Positions 55,559-64,000 of a stretch of DNA of 64,000 nucleotides are shown in pieces (positions within the stretch are counted from its first letter, which is position 1; every line of letters begins with the position of its first letter). The notes under the pieces were generated by a model. The model saw only the letters and a list, made by a program, of their open reading frames with translations. It did not search any database and was not told the DNA's origin. A program made the position numbers and the translations under genes. Source of the DNA: an uncultured Methanoregula sp. (GTDB lineage Archaea; Halobacteriota; Methanomicrobia; Methanomicrobiales; Methanospirillaceae); the NCBI RefSeq assembly GCF_963678795.1, contig NZ_OY787452.1:372001-436000 (forward strand). The letters run 5' to 3'.

Positions 55559-57310
55559 CTATGCCATCACGGCATACGCTACTATGGAGAGGAGGAAGGC
55601 CAAAAGGAGCATGGCAAGCGAGAGTGGCGCGACAAAGACGAGCATGGCGTTCACGGTACTTGCCAGCTGGGCGATCCGGTTGGAGCCAAAGACAACAATA
55701 TGCTCGCACTGGGCAGTTGCTGCCCCGGCTTCTGACGATGCGAGATCATCGATGGCTTCCTGAACGCTCTGCATGATGTGGGGCAGGAATTCTTTTACCT
55801 CAACGTGCATCCCCACGGGGTTCTTACCGGTGATGGTGTTCACGACATGGGAATCGGTTGTCATCACTTCTGCATTATCGACTTTGGTAAGGACCTGTTC
55901 GAGAAGGATCTCCCGGACACCTGCGGCCATATTGTTCCCGTCGATGAGGATGTATGCGGACTTCTGACCCTCGACTTCGACGACAAGAGTCTGGATCCCG
56001 AGATCCCCGAACCCTTCATCGCGTCCGTAAGGGACAGTATGATGCGAGACCCCGATCCTGAACGGGTGCATAGGTGCGGACAGGCAGGTATTCATCCCCG
56101 CAAGACATGCCCGCTGGTATTCCGTGGCAGTCAGGGTTGCAAGGAGCACCGGGGATGAGAGATCCGTCATGCAGTTGTGACCATCGACGATAGCCACGTG
56201 GGGGAACCAGCGGTGGCCTTCGGCCATGATGGTCATCCCTATCGAGAAATCCAGGTCTTCAGTCCGGTGGGGGGAACGGGTGGTTACTACGAGAACCGAA
56301 TCACCGAACCGCTGGTAGAGTGCCTGAACGGTTCCATCGGATACCCGGCCGGATTTTCCCGCCAGGGGAAAATATCCGACATTGCTCCTGGACTTCTGCA
56401 GGGCATCGATGACTTTTTTGATCTCGGTCTCCGAGACCAGGTTAAAGTCATGGGTTGCACAACCGTGGGCGACAAGGGTCTCATCCTCAAAACTGTCATG
56501 CAGGATCTTGGGAAGGTTGCCACCCCCGATCTCTCCCATCGGCCCGGGGTGGAGGTTGGGCACGGTGAAGATCACCGGTTTTTTATTCTGCCTCTTAAAA
56601 AAGAAACTCACCTGGGGAACAAAGATCTCCTCGCCGATCTCCCGGAAAAAATCCTCCATGCCTTTCGAACCATCGGTCATATGGGCGATGAATGCATTGA
56701 CAAAGGCAAGTCCCCGTATTTTAAAAGCCCGTTGCAGGGGCCGCTCGATCATCCAGACAAGGATAGCAAATCCCAGGCCGAAGACCAGCTGGAGGACGAG
56801 GGCAAAGATCCCAAACGCGAGAAAACCAAACGAGGACGAGAACATGAGCATCCCGGCAAGGATTCCCGGGCCGCTCTGGGTGAATGCCGGCAGGATCATC
56901 CGGGGGAGTCGGTAATCGGAGATTGCAACGAGGACAAACAGGCGGAGGCCGAAGATGAACCCGAGGGAGATAGCATAAAAGAGGGGAATGAACCGGACCG
57001 AAAAGGCAAGAGAACTGAGGGTGATGATCACTGCAAAGACCGTGCAGGAAAGCGCAAGAAGGGCAGACCGGTTCCAGGTCATGGTCTTCCCGCCTAATTC
57101 GATGATCGGTTTTGTCAGGGCGAGGGCTGCAATCGCAGGAAGCGTAAACGCAACCGTGCCGGAGAACGGGAGATAGACCCATGCACGGGCGCTGGCCGCA
57201 TCGATGAAAAGGCCGAGCAGGATGATAATGAAAAGGGATCTCTGCCACGAAGGAGCGGTGAAGATATACCGGGTCAGCTGCCCCAGTTTGACATCACTGC
57301 CCTGCGCCAT
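55559..57310 (-). CDS. DUF2070 family archaeal membrane protein
   Basis: A 583-residue protein with six or seven N-terminal helices (about 25-205) and one or two at the C-terminus (about 553-580). The large soluble part has the family patterns FTVPNLHPGPMGEIGGGNLP, HGCATHDFNLVS, VDGHNCMT, and TTDSHVVNTITGKNPVG, with several conserved His and Asp residues that suggest a metal-dependent activity. Function unknown but widespread in Euryarchaeota. Its ATG overlaps the Dph6-like stop by 1 nt (TGATG). Confidence 0.9.
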   Translation of the reverse strand: MAQGSDVKLGQLTRYIFTAPSWQRSLFIIILLGLFIDAASARAWVYLPFSGTVAFTLPAIAALALTKPIIELGGKTMTWNRSALLALSCTVFAVIITLSSLAFSVRFIPLFYAISLGFIFGLRLFVLVAISDYRLPRMILPAFTQSGPGILAGMLMFSSSFGFLAFGIFALVLQLVFGLGFAILVWMIERPLQRAFKIRGLAFVNAFIAHMTDGSKGMEDFFREIGEEIFVPQVSFFFKRQNKKPVIFTVPNLHPGPMGEIGGGNLPKILHDSFEDETLVAHGCATHDFNLVSETEIKKVIDALQKSRSNVGYFPLAGKSGRVSDGTVQALYQRFGDSVLVVTTRSPHRTEDLDFSIGMTIMAEGHRWFPHVAIVDGHNCMTDLSSPVLLATLTATEYQRACLAGMNTCLSAPMHPFRIGVSHHTVPYGRDEGFGDLGIQTLVVEVEGQKSAYILIDGNNMAAGVREILLEQVLTKVDNAEVMTTDSHVVNTITGKNPVGMHVEVKEFLPHIMQSVQEAIDDLASSEAGAATAQCEHIVVFGSNRIAQLASTVNAMLVFVAPLSLAMLLLAFLLSIVAYAVMA

Positions 57311-57966
57311 CAGGCAAACCCTCCGAGAACGAGTTCATGCCGGTCGGGAGTTGACCGTAGTTCCGATGTCGTGTAGGTTATTGGCCGGGAATAAAAGGGC
57401 GCATTGAGCGTGAGGCTCTCGTACTCGCCACCCTCGCCGGCTATATTGATCCGGTAAGAAGCTTCCACTTTTTTTAACCGGGCGATGAGGGCAGCATCGA
57501 ACCGGGCGCCAAGAAAACTTTCATCGAGACCCTCCGCGGCGGTGACAACGATCCGGGCATCAAGCCGGTCTGCAACTTCTCTTACCAGTTCCCCGGTGTT
57601 CATGTGCCAGAGGGGAGTGAAGAGCGCGAGACCAAGCCGGTTGCAGATGGTCCTTACCCGCTCTGCCTGATAGACAGAGGCGACTGCACCGGCGATAACC
57701 CCCTCAATATCGAGCGCGGCAAGGCCCGTTTCCAGGTCGGCGAGTTCCTCCTCCTTTCTCCCGTGTGTGGCGATCTCAACATACTCCATGCCGGAAACGC
57801 GGGCGATTACCGGGACCGCGTCGAGATTTGCTGAATGGAACATATAGGAATCGGGATTTTTTGGCCGGGCTGTCACCAGGTACCGCACGTCCTTGCCATT
57901 GTCCAGTGCTCTCTGGCAGGAAAGGATCGAATCTTTTCCTCCTGAAGTGAGTGCTGCCCAGCTCAT
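57310..57966 (-). CDS. dph6: Diphthine--ammonia ligase-like ATP pyrophosphatase (Dph6 family)
   Basis: A 218-residue protein from ATG 57966 (MSWAALTSGGKDSILSCQRA), which gives the normal N-terminus; a longer frame to 58002 overlaps the kinase gene. The PP-loop SGGKDS is at about 8-13. EGVIAGAVASVYQAERVRTICNRLGLALFTPLWHMNTGELVREV and ITAGEGGEYESLTLNAP-like NIAGEGGEYESLTL are family signatures. It completes diphthamide on elongation factor 2 (established for eukaryotic Dph6; likely here). Part of a six-gene minus-strand run. Confidence 0.88.
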   Translation of the reverse strand: MSWAALTSGGKDSILSCQRALDNGKDVRYLVTARPKNPDSYMFHSANLDAVPVIARVSGMEYVEIATHGRKEEELADLETGLAALDIEGVIAGAVASVYQAERVRTICNRLGLALFTPLWHMNTGELVREVADRLDARIVVTAAEGLDESFLGARFDAALIARLKKVEASYRINIAGEGGEYESLTLNAPFYSRPITYTTSELRSTPDRHELVLGGFA

Positions 57967-57982
57967 CTGTTCATTCCCCCGT

Positions 57983-58873
57983 TTATGGTTTACCCAGATC
58001 ACCGAAATGCTGCCGGTATCGTTCTGTCATCTGAGTCCACGTCGGCAGGTGGGTCTGGCACCCCACATGCTCCACCACAAACGATGCCGTCACCGTCCCT
58101 ATCCTGCAGCAGGTAAGCGGGGAATACCCCTGCACGTATGCAGTCAGGAAACCGGCCCTGTACGAGTCGCCTGCACCCGTCGGGTCAGAGAGCGTTACCG
58201 GAACTACCGGAATAAAATGCTCTTTTCCTCCGGTATACAAGGTGCTTCCGTCACCGCTCATGGTGAATATTGCCATGGTTACCCGCGAGACGATAGAGTC
58301 ACGTGAGGTCCCAAGGGTCCTGCACATGTGCTCGATCTCGTGCTGGTTGGCAAAGAGGATGTCAATGTTACCGAGGATCGAATCCAGCTGCTCTTTGGTG
58401 TACCAGAAAACGTCCTGCCCCGGATCAAACGAAGCAAACTCGCTCTTCTCCGCTACCCGGCAGTTGAATTCCGGGTCTGCTGTTGCCATGTGGACAAACG
58501 GGAGTGCCGGCGGTTCTGATTGTGCAAATACTTTTGATGCCCCCCATTCAAAGAAGGTCATCTGGTCCCCGGCTTCGTCCGTGAACATGAATGCTGTGGG
58601 GGTATGGGCTTCCGGAACCTCAAAAAACTGCTGGCGGACACCCAGTTTCTCCATCCAGGCATCGTAATCGCTGCCGTAAAAGTCCCCGCCAACGCAGGAG
58701 ATGAGGGTCGTATCCCCGCCAAGCATTGCAATGCCTGCTGCAATATTTGCCGCCCCGCCGCCGAAATAGATCTGCCGGTCCGTGATATGGGTTGAGCAGT
58801 TCTTCTCCGGCAGGTGCGCCACTTTGGAGATATGGTCGATGGCTGTATGCCCTACAACGTGGATCATTCTCAT
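57983..58873 (-). CDS. PfkB-family carbohydrate kinase
   Basis: A 296-residue ribokinase-like protein. N-terminal signature [30 protein letters not shown] (about 35-65) and C-terminal signature [20 protein letters not shown] (near 238-257) with the catalytic Asp in GAGDS. It begins [13 protein letters not shown]. Substrate may be a sugar or nucleoside; archaeal members near this type include nucleoside kinases. Its ATG overlaps the DUF555 stop by 4 nt. Confidence 0.9.
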   Translation of the reverse strand: MRMIHVVGHTAIDHISKVAHLPEKNCSTHITDRQIYFGGGAANIAAGIAMLGGDTTLISCVGGDFYGSDYDAWMEKLGVRQQFFEVPEAHTPTAFMFTDEAGDQMTFFEWGASKVFAQSEPPALPFVHMATADPEFNCRVAEKSEFASFDPGQDVFWYTKEQLDSILGNIDILFANQHEIEHMCRTLGTSRDSIVSRVTMAIFTMSGDGSTLYTGGKEHFIPVVPVTLSDPTGAGDSYRAGFLTAYVQGYSPLTCCRIGTVTASFVVEHVGCQTHLPTWTQMTERYRQHFGDLGKP

Positions 58874-59211
58874 ACCTGTTCCTGGACATCCAGTATTTTT
58901 AAGGGGATGTCCCGCAGCGCTTTCCCGATAACGGATTTTGCAATCCGTCCTGCATGTTCAGCAGATTCGCCCCTGAAAACTTTCATCTCCAGTACGAGTC
59001 CGACAAGGGCCGTGTCAGCTACCACGATTGCACTTGAAAGTTCTTTCTCACAATAGGGGCAGGCGAGCATTCCCGCTTCCACTTCCACGTATTTTGCAGC
59101 AGGGTTCAGGCGCTTCCCCGCTTCGCTGATGGCTATCCCGATGGCATCGTCAAGAGATTTGACATCCTTTATGAGCCAGGCCGATTCCAGTGTCACAGTA
59201 TAATCCGGCAT
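58870..59211 (-). CDS. DUF555 (UPF0212) family protein
   Basis: A 113-residue archaeal protein: [36 protein letters not shown], a single CPYCEKE motif (near 51-57), and [18 protein letters not shown]. Small, soluble, function unknown, conserved across methanogens. It lies between the nitroreductase and PfkB genes with 12-nt and 4-nt joints, so co-transcribed. Confidence 0.9.
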   Translation of the reverse strand: MPDYTVTLESAWLIKDVKSLDDAIGIAISEAGKRLNPAAKYVEVEAGMLACPYCEKELSSAIVVADTALVGLVLEMKVFRGESAEHAGRIAKSVIGKALRDIPLKILDVQEQV

Positions 59212-59223
59212 CTTTTTGTCACC

Positions 59224-59751
59224 TCACCACTGTTCGCGGTGTACATGTTCTCCCGTTGGCATCCGTTCCGTCAGGCTTGTTGGAGTTTCTCCTTTACCCG
59301 CTGCGAGCAGCGCGATGGGGCGGATATGCTGGGGCAGGTCAAGGATCTCCCGTACTTCATCCTCGTTGAATGCCCCGGTCCAGCACGTGTGGATCTTTTT
59401 TGCATGGGCTGCAAGCATCATATAGGTACAGGCAATAGTTGCATCCTCAACGGCATAGAGAATTCCCCGCTCCCCGTAGCGCGACATCGAACGGACATAA
59501 TTTGCACAGACAACAAAAACCGTTGCAGCTTTCTCCAGGTGGACCTGCCCGAATGCTGCCTCTGCGAGAGCTCCGCGGGTCTCCTCCTCCGTAACAACAA
59601 CAACGTCCCAGGCTTCAAGGTTGCCTGCGCTTGGCGCAGTGCTGGCGCTCTTAAGAATATAATCCGTCTCTTCCTCTGTCAGCGGATCATCCTCATACTC
59701 GCGGACCGATGAACGGCAGGAGAGAAAACCGAAAAAATCAGATGAGTCCAT
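59224..59751 (-). CDS. Nitroreductase family flavoprotein
   Basis: A 175-residue protein from ATG 59751 (MDSSDFFGFLSCRSSVREYEDDPLTEEE), the common family start; the frame is open to 59865 but that lies within the upstream gene. FMN-binding patterns are SCRSSVREY, SASTAPSAGNLEAWDVVVV, AVEDATIACTYMMLAAHA and IALLAAGKGETP. Substrate unknown. It overlaps the upstream gene by 14 nt. Confidence 0.9.
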   Translation of the reverse strand: MDSSDFFGFLSCRSSVREYEDDPLTEEETDYILKSASTAPSAGNLEAWDVVVVTEEETRGALAEAAFGQVHLEKAATVFVVCANYVRSMSRYGERGILYAVEDATIACTYMMLAAHAKKIHTCWTGAFNEDEVREILDLPQHIRPIALLAAGKGETPTSLTERMPTGEHVHREQW

Positions 59752-60103
59752 GTTCCGTGAGTACCTGCCATGCTTCCGCCGCAGGAGTGGTGGATGCACT
59801 GATTGCTGCAGCAATTTTTTCAGAGGCCTTTTCAGGAGAGTTCCCCTCAACAAGAGAGATTGCATCGTTGAGAGAATTTATCGCCTTCTGGAATTCCTGC
59901 CGCCCGGTATCGCGGAGTGCAAACTGGATCTCGCTTCTTACTGACTCCATCATCAGGAGGAGCATCCGCTTCCCGCCCGCCCGCTCCTGTTCCGAAAAAC
60001 CGGTCAGTGCAATGGCCAGCTGGGAGGCCATGATCAGTTCGGACTTGGCCCGTTCACCGAACTGGTAGCTCTTTACTGCAGTTGGAAGATCCATACTCAC
60101 CAT
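59738..60103 (-). CDS. Hypothetical helical protein, first gene of the six-gene run
   Basis: A 121-residue, entirely helical-looking protein (AVKSYQFGERAKSELIMASQLAIALTGFSEQERAGGKRMLLLMMESVRSEIQFALRDTGRQEFQKAINSLNDAISLVEG). ATG 60103 is preferred since a TATA-like TATATTTTA lies 20-30 nt before it, consistent with a leaderless mRNA; ATG 60094 is three codons later. No function known. Confidence 0.7.
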   Translation of the reverse strand: MVSMDLPTAVKSYQFGERAKSELIMASQLAIALTGFSEQERAGGKRMLLLMMESVRSEIQFALRDTGRQEFQKAINSLNDAISLVEGNSPEKASEKIAAAISASTTPAAEAWQVLTEHGLI

Positions 60104-60234
60104 GGTTGTTCTGAATAAAATATAGTTATGATACAATAGCGGCTGACTAAAAAATTATACGACAAAATGTGAAAAACCAGTGGGGAGGCGGGTGAACCCC
60201 CCGACCCATCACGGGCTGTACTATTCCAACGGAA

Positions 60235-60555
60235 TTACCGGGAAGACTTTGCCTTTGCACCGAGAGCGGATACTTTTGCCCGCTTCATGTGCCGGCGGAT
60301 CATCGGGTTTGCCGTGGACTCGTTCATGCCGGATCCACCGGACCTGTCTCCGCCGCGCCTGCCGCCGCGCCTGCCGCCACCGCGCTGCCCGCCCATGGCT
60401 TCTGCCATCTGATCGACCTGCTTGACATTGGCGCCGGCCTTGAACCGCTGGTTCGGGCCGGGGGTCTTTGCCTCGCCTTCTTTCTTCGGGACGAGCCGGA
60501 TCTGACCTTTTACACCTTTTACCTGTGCCCAGATGGTTGTACCTGTTTTACCCAT
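60235..60555 (-). CDS. DUF5350 family protein
   Basis: A 106-residue, very basic protein: MGKTGTTIWAQVKGVKGQIRLVPKKEGEAKTPGPNQRFK, then an RGG-like stretch (GGQRGGGRRGGRRGGDRSGGSG, about 55-76), then NPMIRRHMKRAKVSALG. The family is restricted to methanogens as I recall. The RGG/Arg-rich centre suggests RNA or DNA binding. GAGTTTAATTATG context shows a GGAG nearby. Monocistronic by spacing. Confidence 0.85.
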   Translation of the reverse strand: MGKTGTTIWAQVKGVKGQIRLVPKKEGEAKTPGPNQRFKAGANVKQVDQMAEAMGGQRGGGRRGGRRGGDRSGGSGMNESTANPMIRRHMKRAKVSALGAKAKSSR

Positions 60556-60641
60556 AATTAAACTCCTTATCTAATTCTGCTGCCCCACTCATAAATGTTC
60601 GCGCTGTCAAAATCCTGATCTGACCGGTGACTGAATCCTGT

Positions 60642-62498
60642 TCACGGTTTTTTCCCTGCAGTTGCAGATTCAATCTCTCTTCTTAAGATCTCGCTCACAA
60701 CTTTCCCGTCAACCGATCCGCGCACTTCTTCCATGACAACGCCCATAAGGGGACCAAGGGCTGCTTTTCCTTTTTCAGCAACAAAATCCGATCGTTCGGC
60801 AATGATCTTCCGGACGATTGTCTCGAGTTCGGCCCGGGAGACAGCCGGGGCAAGTTCCGCAAGAGCGGTGTCTATTGAACTTCCTTTGGCAATGCTGCGG
60901 ATCAGGTCGGGTACTGCCTCTTTTGCTGCTTTTCCCCCTTCAACCGCACGCCAGATTGCCAGATACGCCCCGTCAGAAACAGACCTGACATCAACTCCTT
61001 CCCGTCTCAGTTCCGTTACGGTTGAGAGCAGGGTAAAGGCAGCAAGTTTCGGTTTGATCCCTTCCTTCAACGCGTGGTCGAAAAGGGGAAGCTTCTCAGA
61101 CGCGGCCAGTTGCAGGGCATAATTTTTCTCGATCCCGTATTCGCGGGCGAACCGTTCCGCTTTTTCAGTAAGCAGCTCGGGGATGGTAACTGCAGACCAG
61201 CGTTCATCCCCGATAATCACCGGCAGGACATCCGTCTCCGGGTACATACGGGCTGCACCCGGGAGGGGGCGCATGTAGGCAGTGCTCCCGCTCTCGAGCA
61301 TCTTTCTTGTCTCTTCAGGAACCGGTTTATCGGATAATGCAAGGGTTGCCCGGGTAATGACCTGGCTGATGGCACATGCTGCCTGCTTCTCATTTGCACC
61401 GGCAACGAGAATAACACAGTCATTCTCTCCGGCGTTCATGTGAGATCTTAAAAGGCCGACCTCTTCAGCGGTGACACCATATGCCGGGAGTTCGTCCGTA
61501 TGGAAGATGCCCCCGACTCCGCACTTTTTCGCGTAGTCGGACATCTCGCTGCCGAGCCTGCGCTCGGGCTGGATCTCGCGCCCGACAAGCCCGGCAAATC
61601 CTTTGAGGGTGACGGCATGGATCTTTTTTGCCTTTTTCAGGACAGTGGATTTGGTTTCCTTAAAAAGCGCGGTGATGTCAAGACCAGTGGCACCACCGGT
61701 TGTCGCCCCCCGTGTCCGGAGTTCATCGCGGATCCGGAGCAGGTTCTGCTGTCGCTGCACTTCGCGCCGGACAACTTCTGCGATCAGGTCGAGTTCCTGC
61801 ACGCCCTTGATCTCAACGCGTGCACCCTGTGCAATGGATATGTTGACATCCTGCCGGATAGTGCCGATCCCGCGTTTCACTTTGCCGGTCGACCGGAGGA
61901 CCATGCCGATATATTCCGCAACAGACTGCACTTCTTCAGGGGTGTGCATGCAGGGCGAAGTGGTGATCTCGACAAGCGGGATCCCGAGCCGGTCAAGGCT
62001 GAAGACCTCGTCCTTTACCCGTTGCGCTGCCTCTTCCTCAAGACAGATGGTCTCGATCTCCCCACCGTTCGGCAGGCTGCCGTTGAATGCAACGAGCATA
62101 GTCCTCTGGAATCCGCTCGTGTTCGAGCCGTCGATAACCAGCTTGCGCATGGTGTGCAGCTGCGGGACCGGCATCATGCCAAACATCTTTGCAATCGTGA
62201 GGCAGACCGTGAGAGCCTCATCGTTCAGCGGTGCAGGCGGCTCCTCGTCGTTCTCGACAAGACAGGTTGTGTCGTACGTGTAATACAGGAATTTCCGGTT
62301 ATTCTTCATCTCTTCCTTTGCTGCCCGGTCGATCTCCCCCATCTCGCTGACGGTTGCCCTGAGGTACCGGAAGAATTCACCGTTGTGTTCCCGGACTTCG
62401 CGAAGAGTGGTCGGACAGTTGCAGAAGAGCTTCCTCCGGGTGTCCAGCTGCTGGTGGATCTCAATTCCTGCCACAAGTCCGAGTGCTTTATAGTCCAT
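60642..62498 (-). CDS. gatE: Glutamyl-tRNA(Gln) amidotransferase subunit E
   Basis: A 618-residue archaeal protein. The GatB-like core has AGIEIHQQLDTRRKLFCNCPT (near 10-30), IETICLEEEAAQRV, IPLVEITTSPCMHTPEEV and GIGTIRQDVNISIAQGARVEIKGVQEL. A GatE-specific inserted AspRS-like domain lies in the middle (about 280-400). The C-terminal YqeY-like tail has VAEKGKAALGPLMGVVMEEVRGSVDGKVVSEIL. With GatD it converts Glu-tRNA(Gln) to Gln-tRNA(Gln). AGGAGCG precedes the ATG. It overlaps gatD by 11 nt. Confidence 0.96.
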   Translation of the reverse strand: MDYKALGLVAGIEIHQQLDTRRKLFCNCPTTLREVREHNGEFFRYLRATVSEMGEIDRAAKEEMKNNRKFLYYTYDTTCLVENDEEPPAPLNDEALTVCLTIAKMFGMMPVPQLHTMRKLVIDGSNTSGFQRTMLVAFNGSLPNGGEIETICLEEEAAQRVKDEVFSLDRLGIPLVEITTSPCMHTPEEVQSVAEYIGMVLRSTGKVKRGIGTIRQDVNISIAQGARVEIKGVQELDLIAEVVRREVQRQQNLLRIRDELRTRGATTGGATGLDITALFKETKSTVLKKAKKIHAVTLKGFAGLVGREIQPERRLGSEMSDYAKKCGVGGIFHTDELPAYGVTAEEVGLLRSHMNAGENDCVILVAGANEKQAACAISQVITRATLALSDKPVPEETRKMLESGSTAYMRPLPGAARMYPETDVLPVIIGDERWSAVTIPELLTEKAERFAREYGIEKNYALQLAASEKLPLFDHALKEGIKPKLAAFTLLSTVTELRREGVDVRSVSDGAYLAIWRAVEGGKAAKEAVPDLIRSIAKGSSIDTALAELAPAVSRAELETIVRKIIAERSDFVAEKGKAALGPLMGVVMEEVRGSVDGKVVSEILRREIESATAGKKP

Positions 62499-63726
62499 GG
62501 GCGCTCCTCCGGGTGCATTCCCCTTTAAGATCCGCCTGCATGAGCCCCGCAGCCTTCTTTGTATCCTTCTCGTTTCCCAGCACCCACATCATCTTTACCA
62601 GCGCGGCTTCTGGGAGCATATCTCCCCCTTCCAGGACTCCTGCAGCTAGCAGGTCACGCCCCGTATCGTAGACCCGGTCGCAGACCCGGCCGTTCAGGCA
62701 CTGGGATGTCATCACGAGAAGAGTGCCCGATTCGGCAAGATGCCTTAGTTGCGGGATGAGTACCGTGCCGGTATGCCCAAGACCGGTGCCGGCTATGATA
62801 AGCCCGGCATAGCCCTCGTACGCTTTCAGGATATCCGGAGACATGCCGGGATAGAACTGCAAAAGCCCGCATCGGGGTTCGATCTTATCGTGAAGTGCAG
62901 GTTTCTGCGTCCCCCGGCGAACGGCTCCGGGAGATAAGGTTACTTCGCGGGAGGGGTACGCAACCGTGCCGATCGGTTCCACGCCAAGGCTCCTGAATGC
63001 ATCCCGGCGGGAGGTGTGCATCTTGCGCACCCGGGTGCCACGGTGGATGGCGCAGTAATCATCATTCGTGGTCGCATGCATGACAACCGCCACTTCACCA
63101 AGGCCGCTCGTTGCCACGGATGCTGCACAGATCGCATTCATCGCGTTGTCACTCGAAGGACGGTCGGCGGAACGCTGCGATCCGACAAAAATGATCGGGA
63201 CGGGTGTGTCGAGCATGAAACTGAGCGCTGCCGCGCTGTAGGCCATCGTGTCCGTACCATGGGTGACAATAATCCCCTGCGCTCCTCCTTTGATCTCGTC
63301 AAAGACAGCCCGGGCAAGATCCTGCCAGATGGCGGGAGTCATGTTCTCCGATAAGATGGTAGCAAGCGGAATGGTACGGTAATTGGCAATCTCCGCGAGT
63401 TCAGGGATAGCGATGAGGATGTCGCTTGCATCGAACTGGCTGGTGACCGAGCCGGTCCGGTAATCGATCCTGCTCGCGATCGTGCCACCGGTTGATACGA
63501 TGGCAAGGTTCGAGAGACTCCGGTTCTGCGGGACATCGGTTTTCTTCTGGGGGGATGGCGGGGAGCGGGTGACAAAACTGCAGGCATCTGGAGTAACCCC
63601 GATATTATAGCCGGAATCCAGCTTGACAACCGCCATGCCGTCCCGATCGGTGATATAGACGCCGTTTCTCTTCTTCCCGCCGTAATCGCAGTGTACGAGA
63701 TCTCCTGAAACAAATAGTTGTGTTAT
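62488..63726 (-). CDS. gatD: Glutamyl-tRNA(Gln) amidotransferase subunit D (start uncertain)
   Basis: An asparaginase-like protein: STGGTIASRIDYRTG, HGTDTMAYSAAALSFML, GSQRSADRPSSDNAMN, MHTSRRDAFRS, AGTGLGHTGTVLIPQL and SQCLNGRVCDRVY. It releases ammonia for GatE. The first ordinary ATG is 63636, but the frame upstream encodes QLFVSGDLVHCDYGGKKRNG, then VYITDRDG, the conserved N-terminal SH3-like domain of GatD. No ATG, GTG or TTG lies in that extension; an ATA at 63726, overlapping the argH stop as ATAA, with GGAGG upstream, would give 412 residues, a normal GatD length. Confidence 0.9.
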   Translation of the reverse strand: MTQLFVSGDLVHCDYGGKKRNGVYITDRDGMAVVKLDSGYNIGVTPDACSFVTRSPPSPQKKTDVPQNRSLSNLAIVSTGGTIASRIDYRTGSVTSQFDASDILIAIPELAEIANYRTIPLATILSENMTPAIWQDLARAVFDEIKGGAQGIIVTHGTDTMAYSAAALSFMLDTPVPIIFVGSQRSADRPSSDNAMNAICAASVATSGLGEVAVVMHATTNDDYCAIHRGTRVRKMHTSRRDAFRSLGVEPIGTVAYPSREVTLSPGAVRRGTQKPALHDKIEPRCGLLQFYPGMSPDILKAYEGYAGLIIAGTGLGHTGTVLIPQLRHLAESGTLLVMTSQCLNGRVCDRVYDTGRDLLAAGVLEGGDMLPEAALVKMMWVLGNEKDTKKAAGLMQADLKGECTRRSAHGL

Positions 63727-64000
63727 GCTACCCGCCTCCGGGCTTTGGTTATGAGATTCTTTTTCGCTTTCTCCAGGTTTCCGACTCTTCCGCTCACGAG
63801 CGCACGATCCGCAACAAGGTTCTTCCGGCAGCCCGTGACTGCCTTCTTTGTTGCAACCGGGGACGGACCGCCGGGAGATTTTCGGATAGTGACACTATAC
63901 GTTACGTCAAGCGCACTATCGATGGCTTTCTGGGTGAGACCTTTACCCTTGAGAGAAATTCCCCCGCCCACTTCTTTTGCAGCGGCCTCAAGGGTCTTTA
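63723..64000 (-). CDS. argH: Argininosuccinate lyase, C-terminal part (5' end outside window)
   Basis: The frame is open to the window edge. The C-terminal 92 residues contain LTQKAIDSALDVTYSVTIRK, then SPGGPSPVATKKAV, matching the ASL C-terminal domain pattern (S-V-x-x-R-K-x-x-G-G-P-x-P), and end with a basic KKNLITKARRRVA. The enzyme cleaves argininosuccinate to arginine and fumarate. The stop TAA overlaps the proposed gatD start. Confidence 0.8.
   Translation of the reverse strand, partial: KTLEAAAKEVGGGISLKGKGLTQKAIDSALDVTYSVTIRKSPGGPSPVATKKAVTGCRKNLVADRALVSGRVGNLEKAKKNLITKARRRVA

Noticed and set aside
56177..57097. 306-codon plus-strand frame
   Set aside because: Antisense to the DUF2070 gene; charged repetitive translation without domain.
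61500..62528. 342-codon plus-strand frame
   Set aside because: Antisense to gatE, which is complete.

Overview
The window looks like a chromosomal segment of a methanogenic archaeon of the order Methanomicrobiales, perhaps Methanoregula-like. This is inferred from DUF3344/PKD/PEGA surface proteins, bacterial-type gyrB-gyrA, GatD/GatE, DUF2070, DUF555 and DUF5350 proteins, a diphthamide-synthase-like protein, and archaeal TATA promoters with GGTGA-type ribosome sites. All calls come from reading the sequence; no database search was run.

Left flank (1-24.7 kb): a partial DUF3344/CARDB/PKD surface protein on the minus strand that runs off the window; a plus-strand cluster of DUF3344 proteins with a MacB-type ABC exporter and a TroA-like lipoprotein; a 1192-residue DUF3344+PEGA protein; a four-gene ECF metal transporter (CbiM/CbiN/CbiO/CbiQ type) behind a NikR-box-like palindrome; gyrB-gyrA; a YjbQ protein; a pilin-like LamG protein; and a QueG-like iron-sulfur protein.

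Middle (25.27-54.6 kb): an apparent integrative, plasmid-like element of about 29.3 kb. It starts with a tyrosine recombinase next to a copy of the first 15 nt of tRNA-Gln and ends at the intact tRNA-Gln(TTG). From left to right it carries: a zinc-ribbon protein; five overlapping small genes leading into a 1031-residue primase-helicase whose linker-coding part holds an iteron cluster; a Dam-like methylase; an AT-rich DNA phosphorothioation cassette (dndBCDEA) followed by five genes resembling the archaeal Pbe antiviral effector module; four small genes of unknown role including membrane proteins; a winged-helix regulator beside a second repeat array with a 23-nt period; an AlbA_2/schlafen-type regulator with its own operator-like repeats; and an ArdC anti-restriction cassette enclosed by about 440-nt inverted repeats rich in covarying hairpins. 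No conjugation, capsid or packaging genes were recognised.

Right flank (54.7-64 kb): debris of the element (a partial noncoding repeat and a gene fragment), then minus-strand housekeeping genes: a six-gene run (hypothetical, nitroreductase, DUF555, PfkB kinase, Dph6-like, DUF2070), a DUF5350 protein, and argH-gatD-gatE. GatDE makes Gln-tRNA(Gln), so the tRNA used as integration target lies a few kb from its modifying enzyme.

How the element may work: recombinase for integration, primase-helicase plus iterons for replication, Dnd-Pbe as a defence cargo marking DNA with phosphorothioate and restricting unmarked invaders, and ArdC to evade restriction in new hosts. The most unusual features are the paired structured arms around the ArdC cassette and the two separate iteron arrays.
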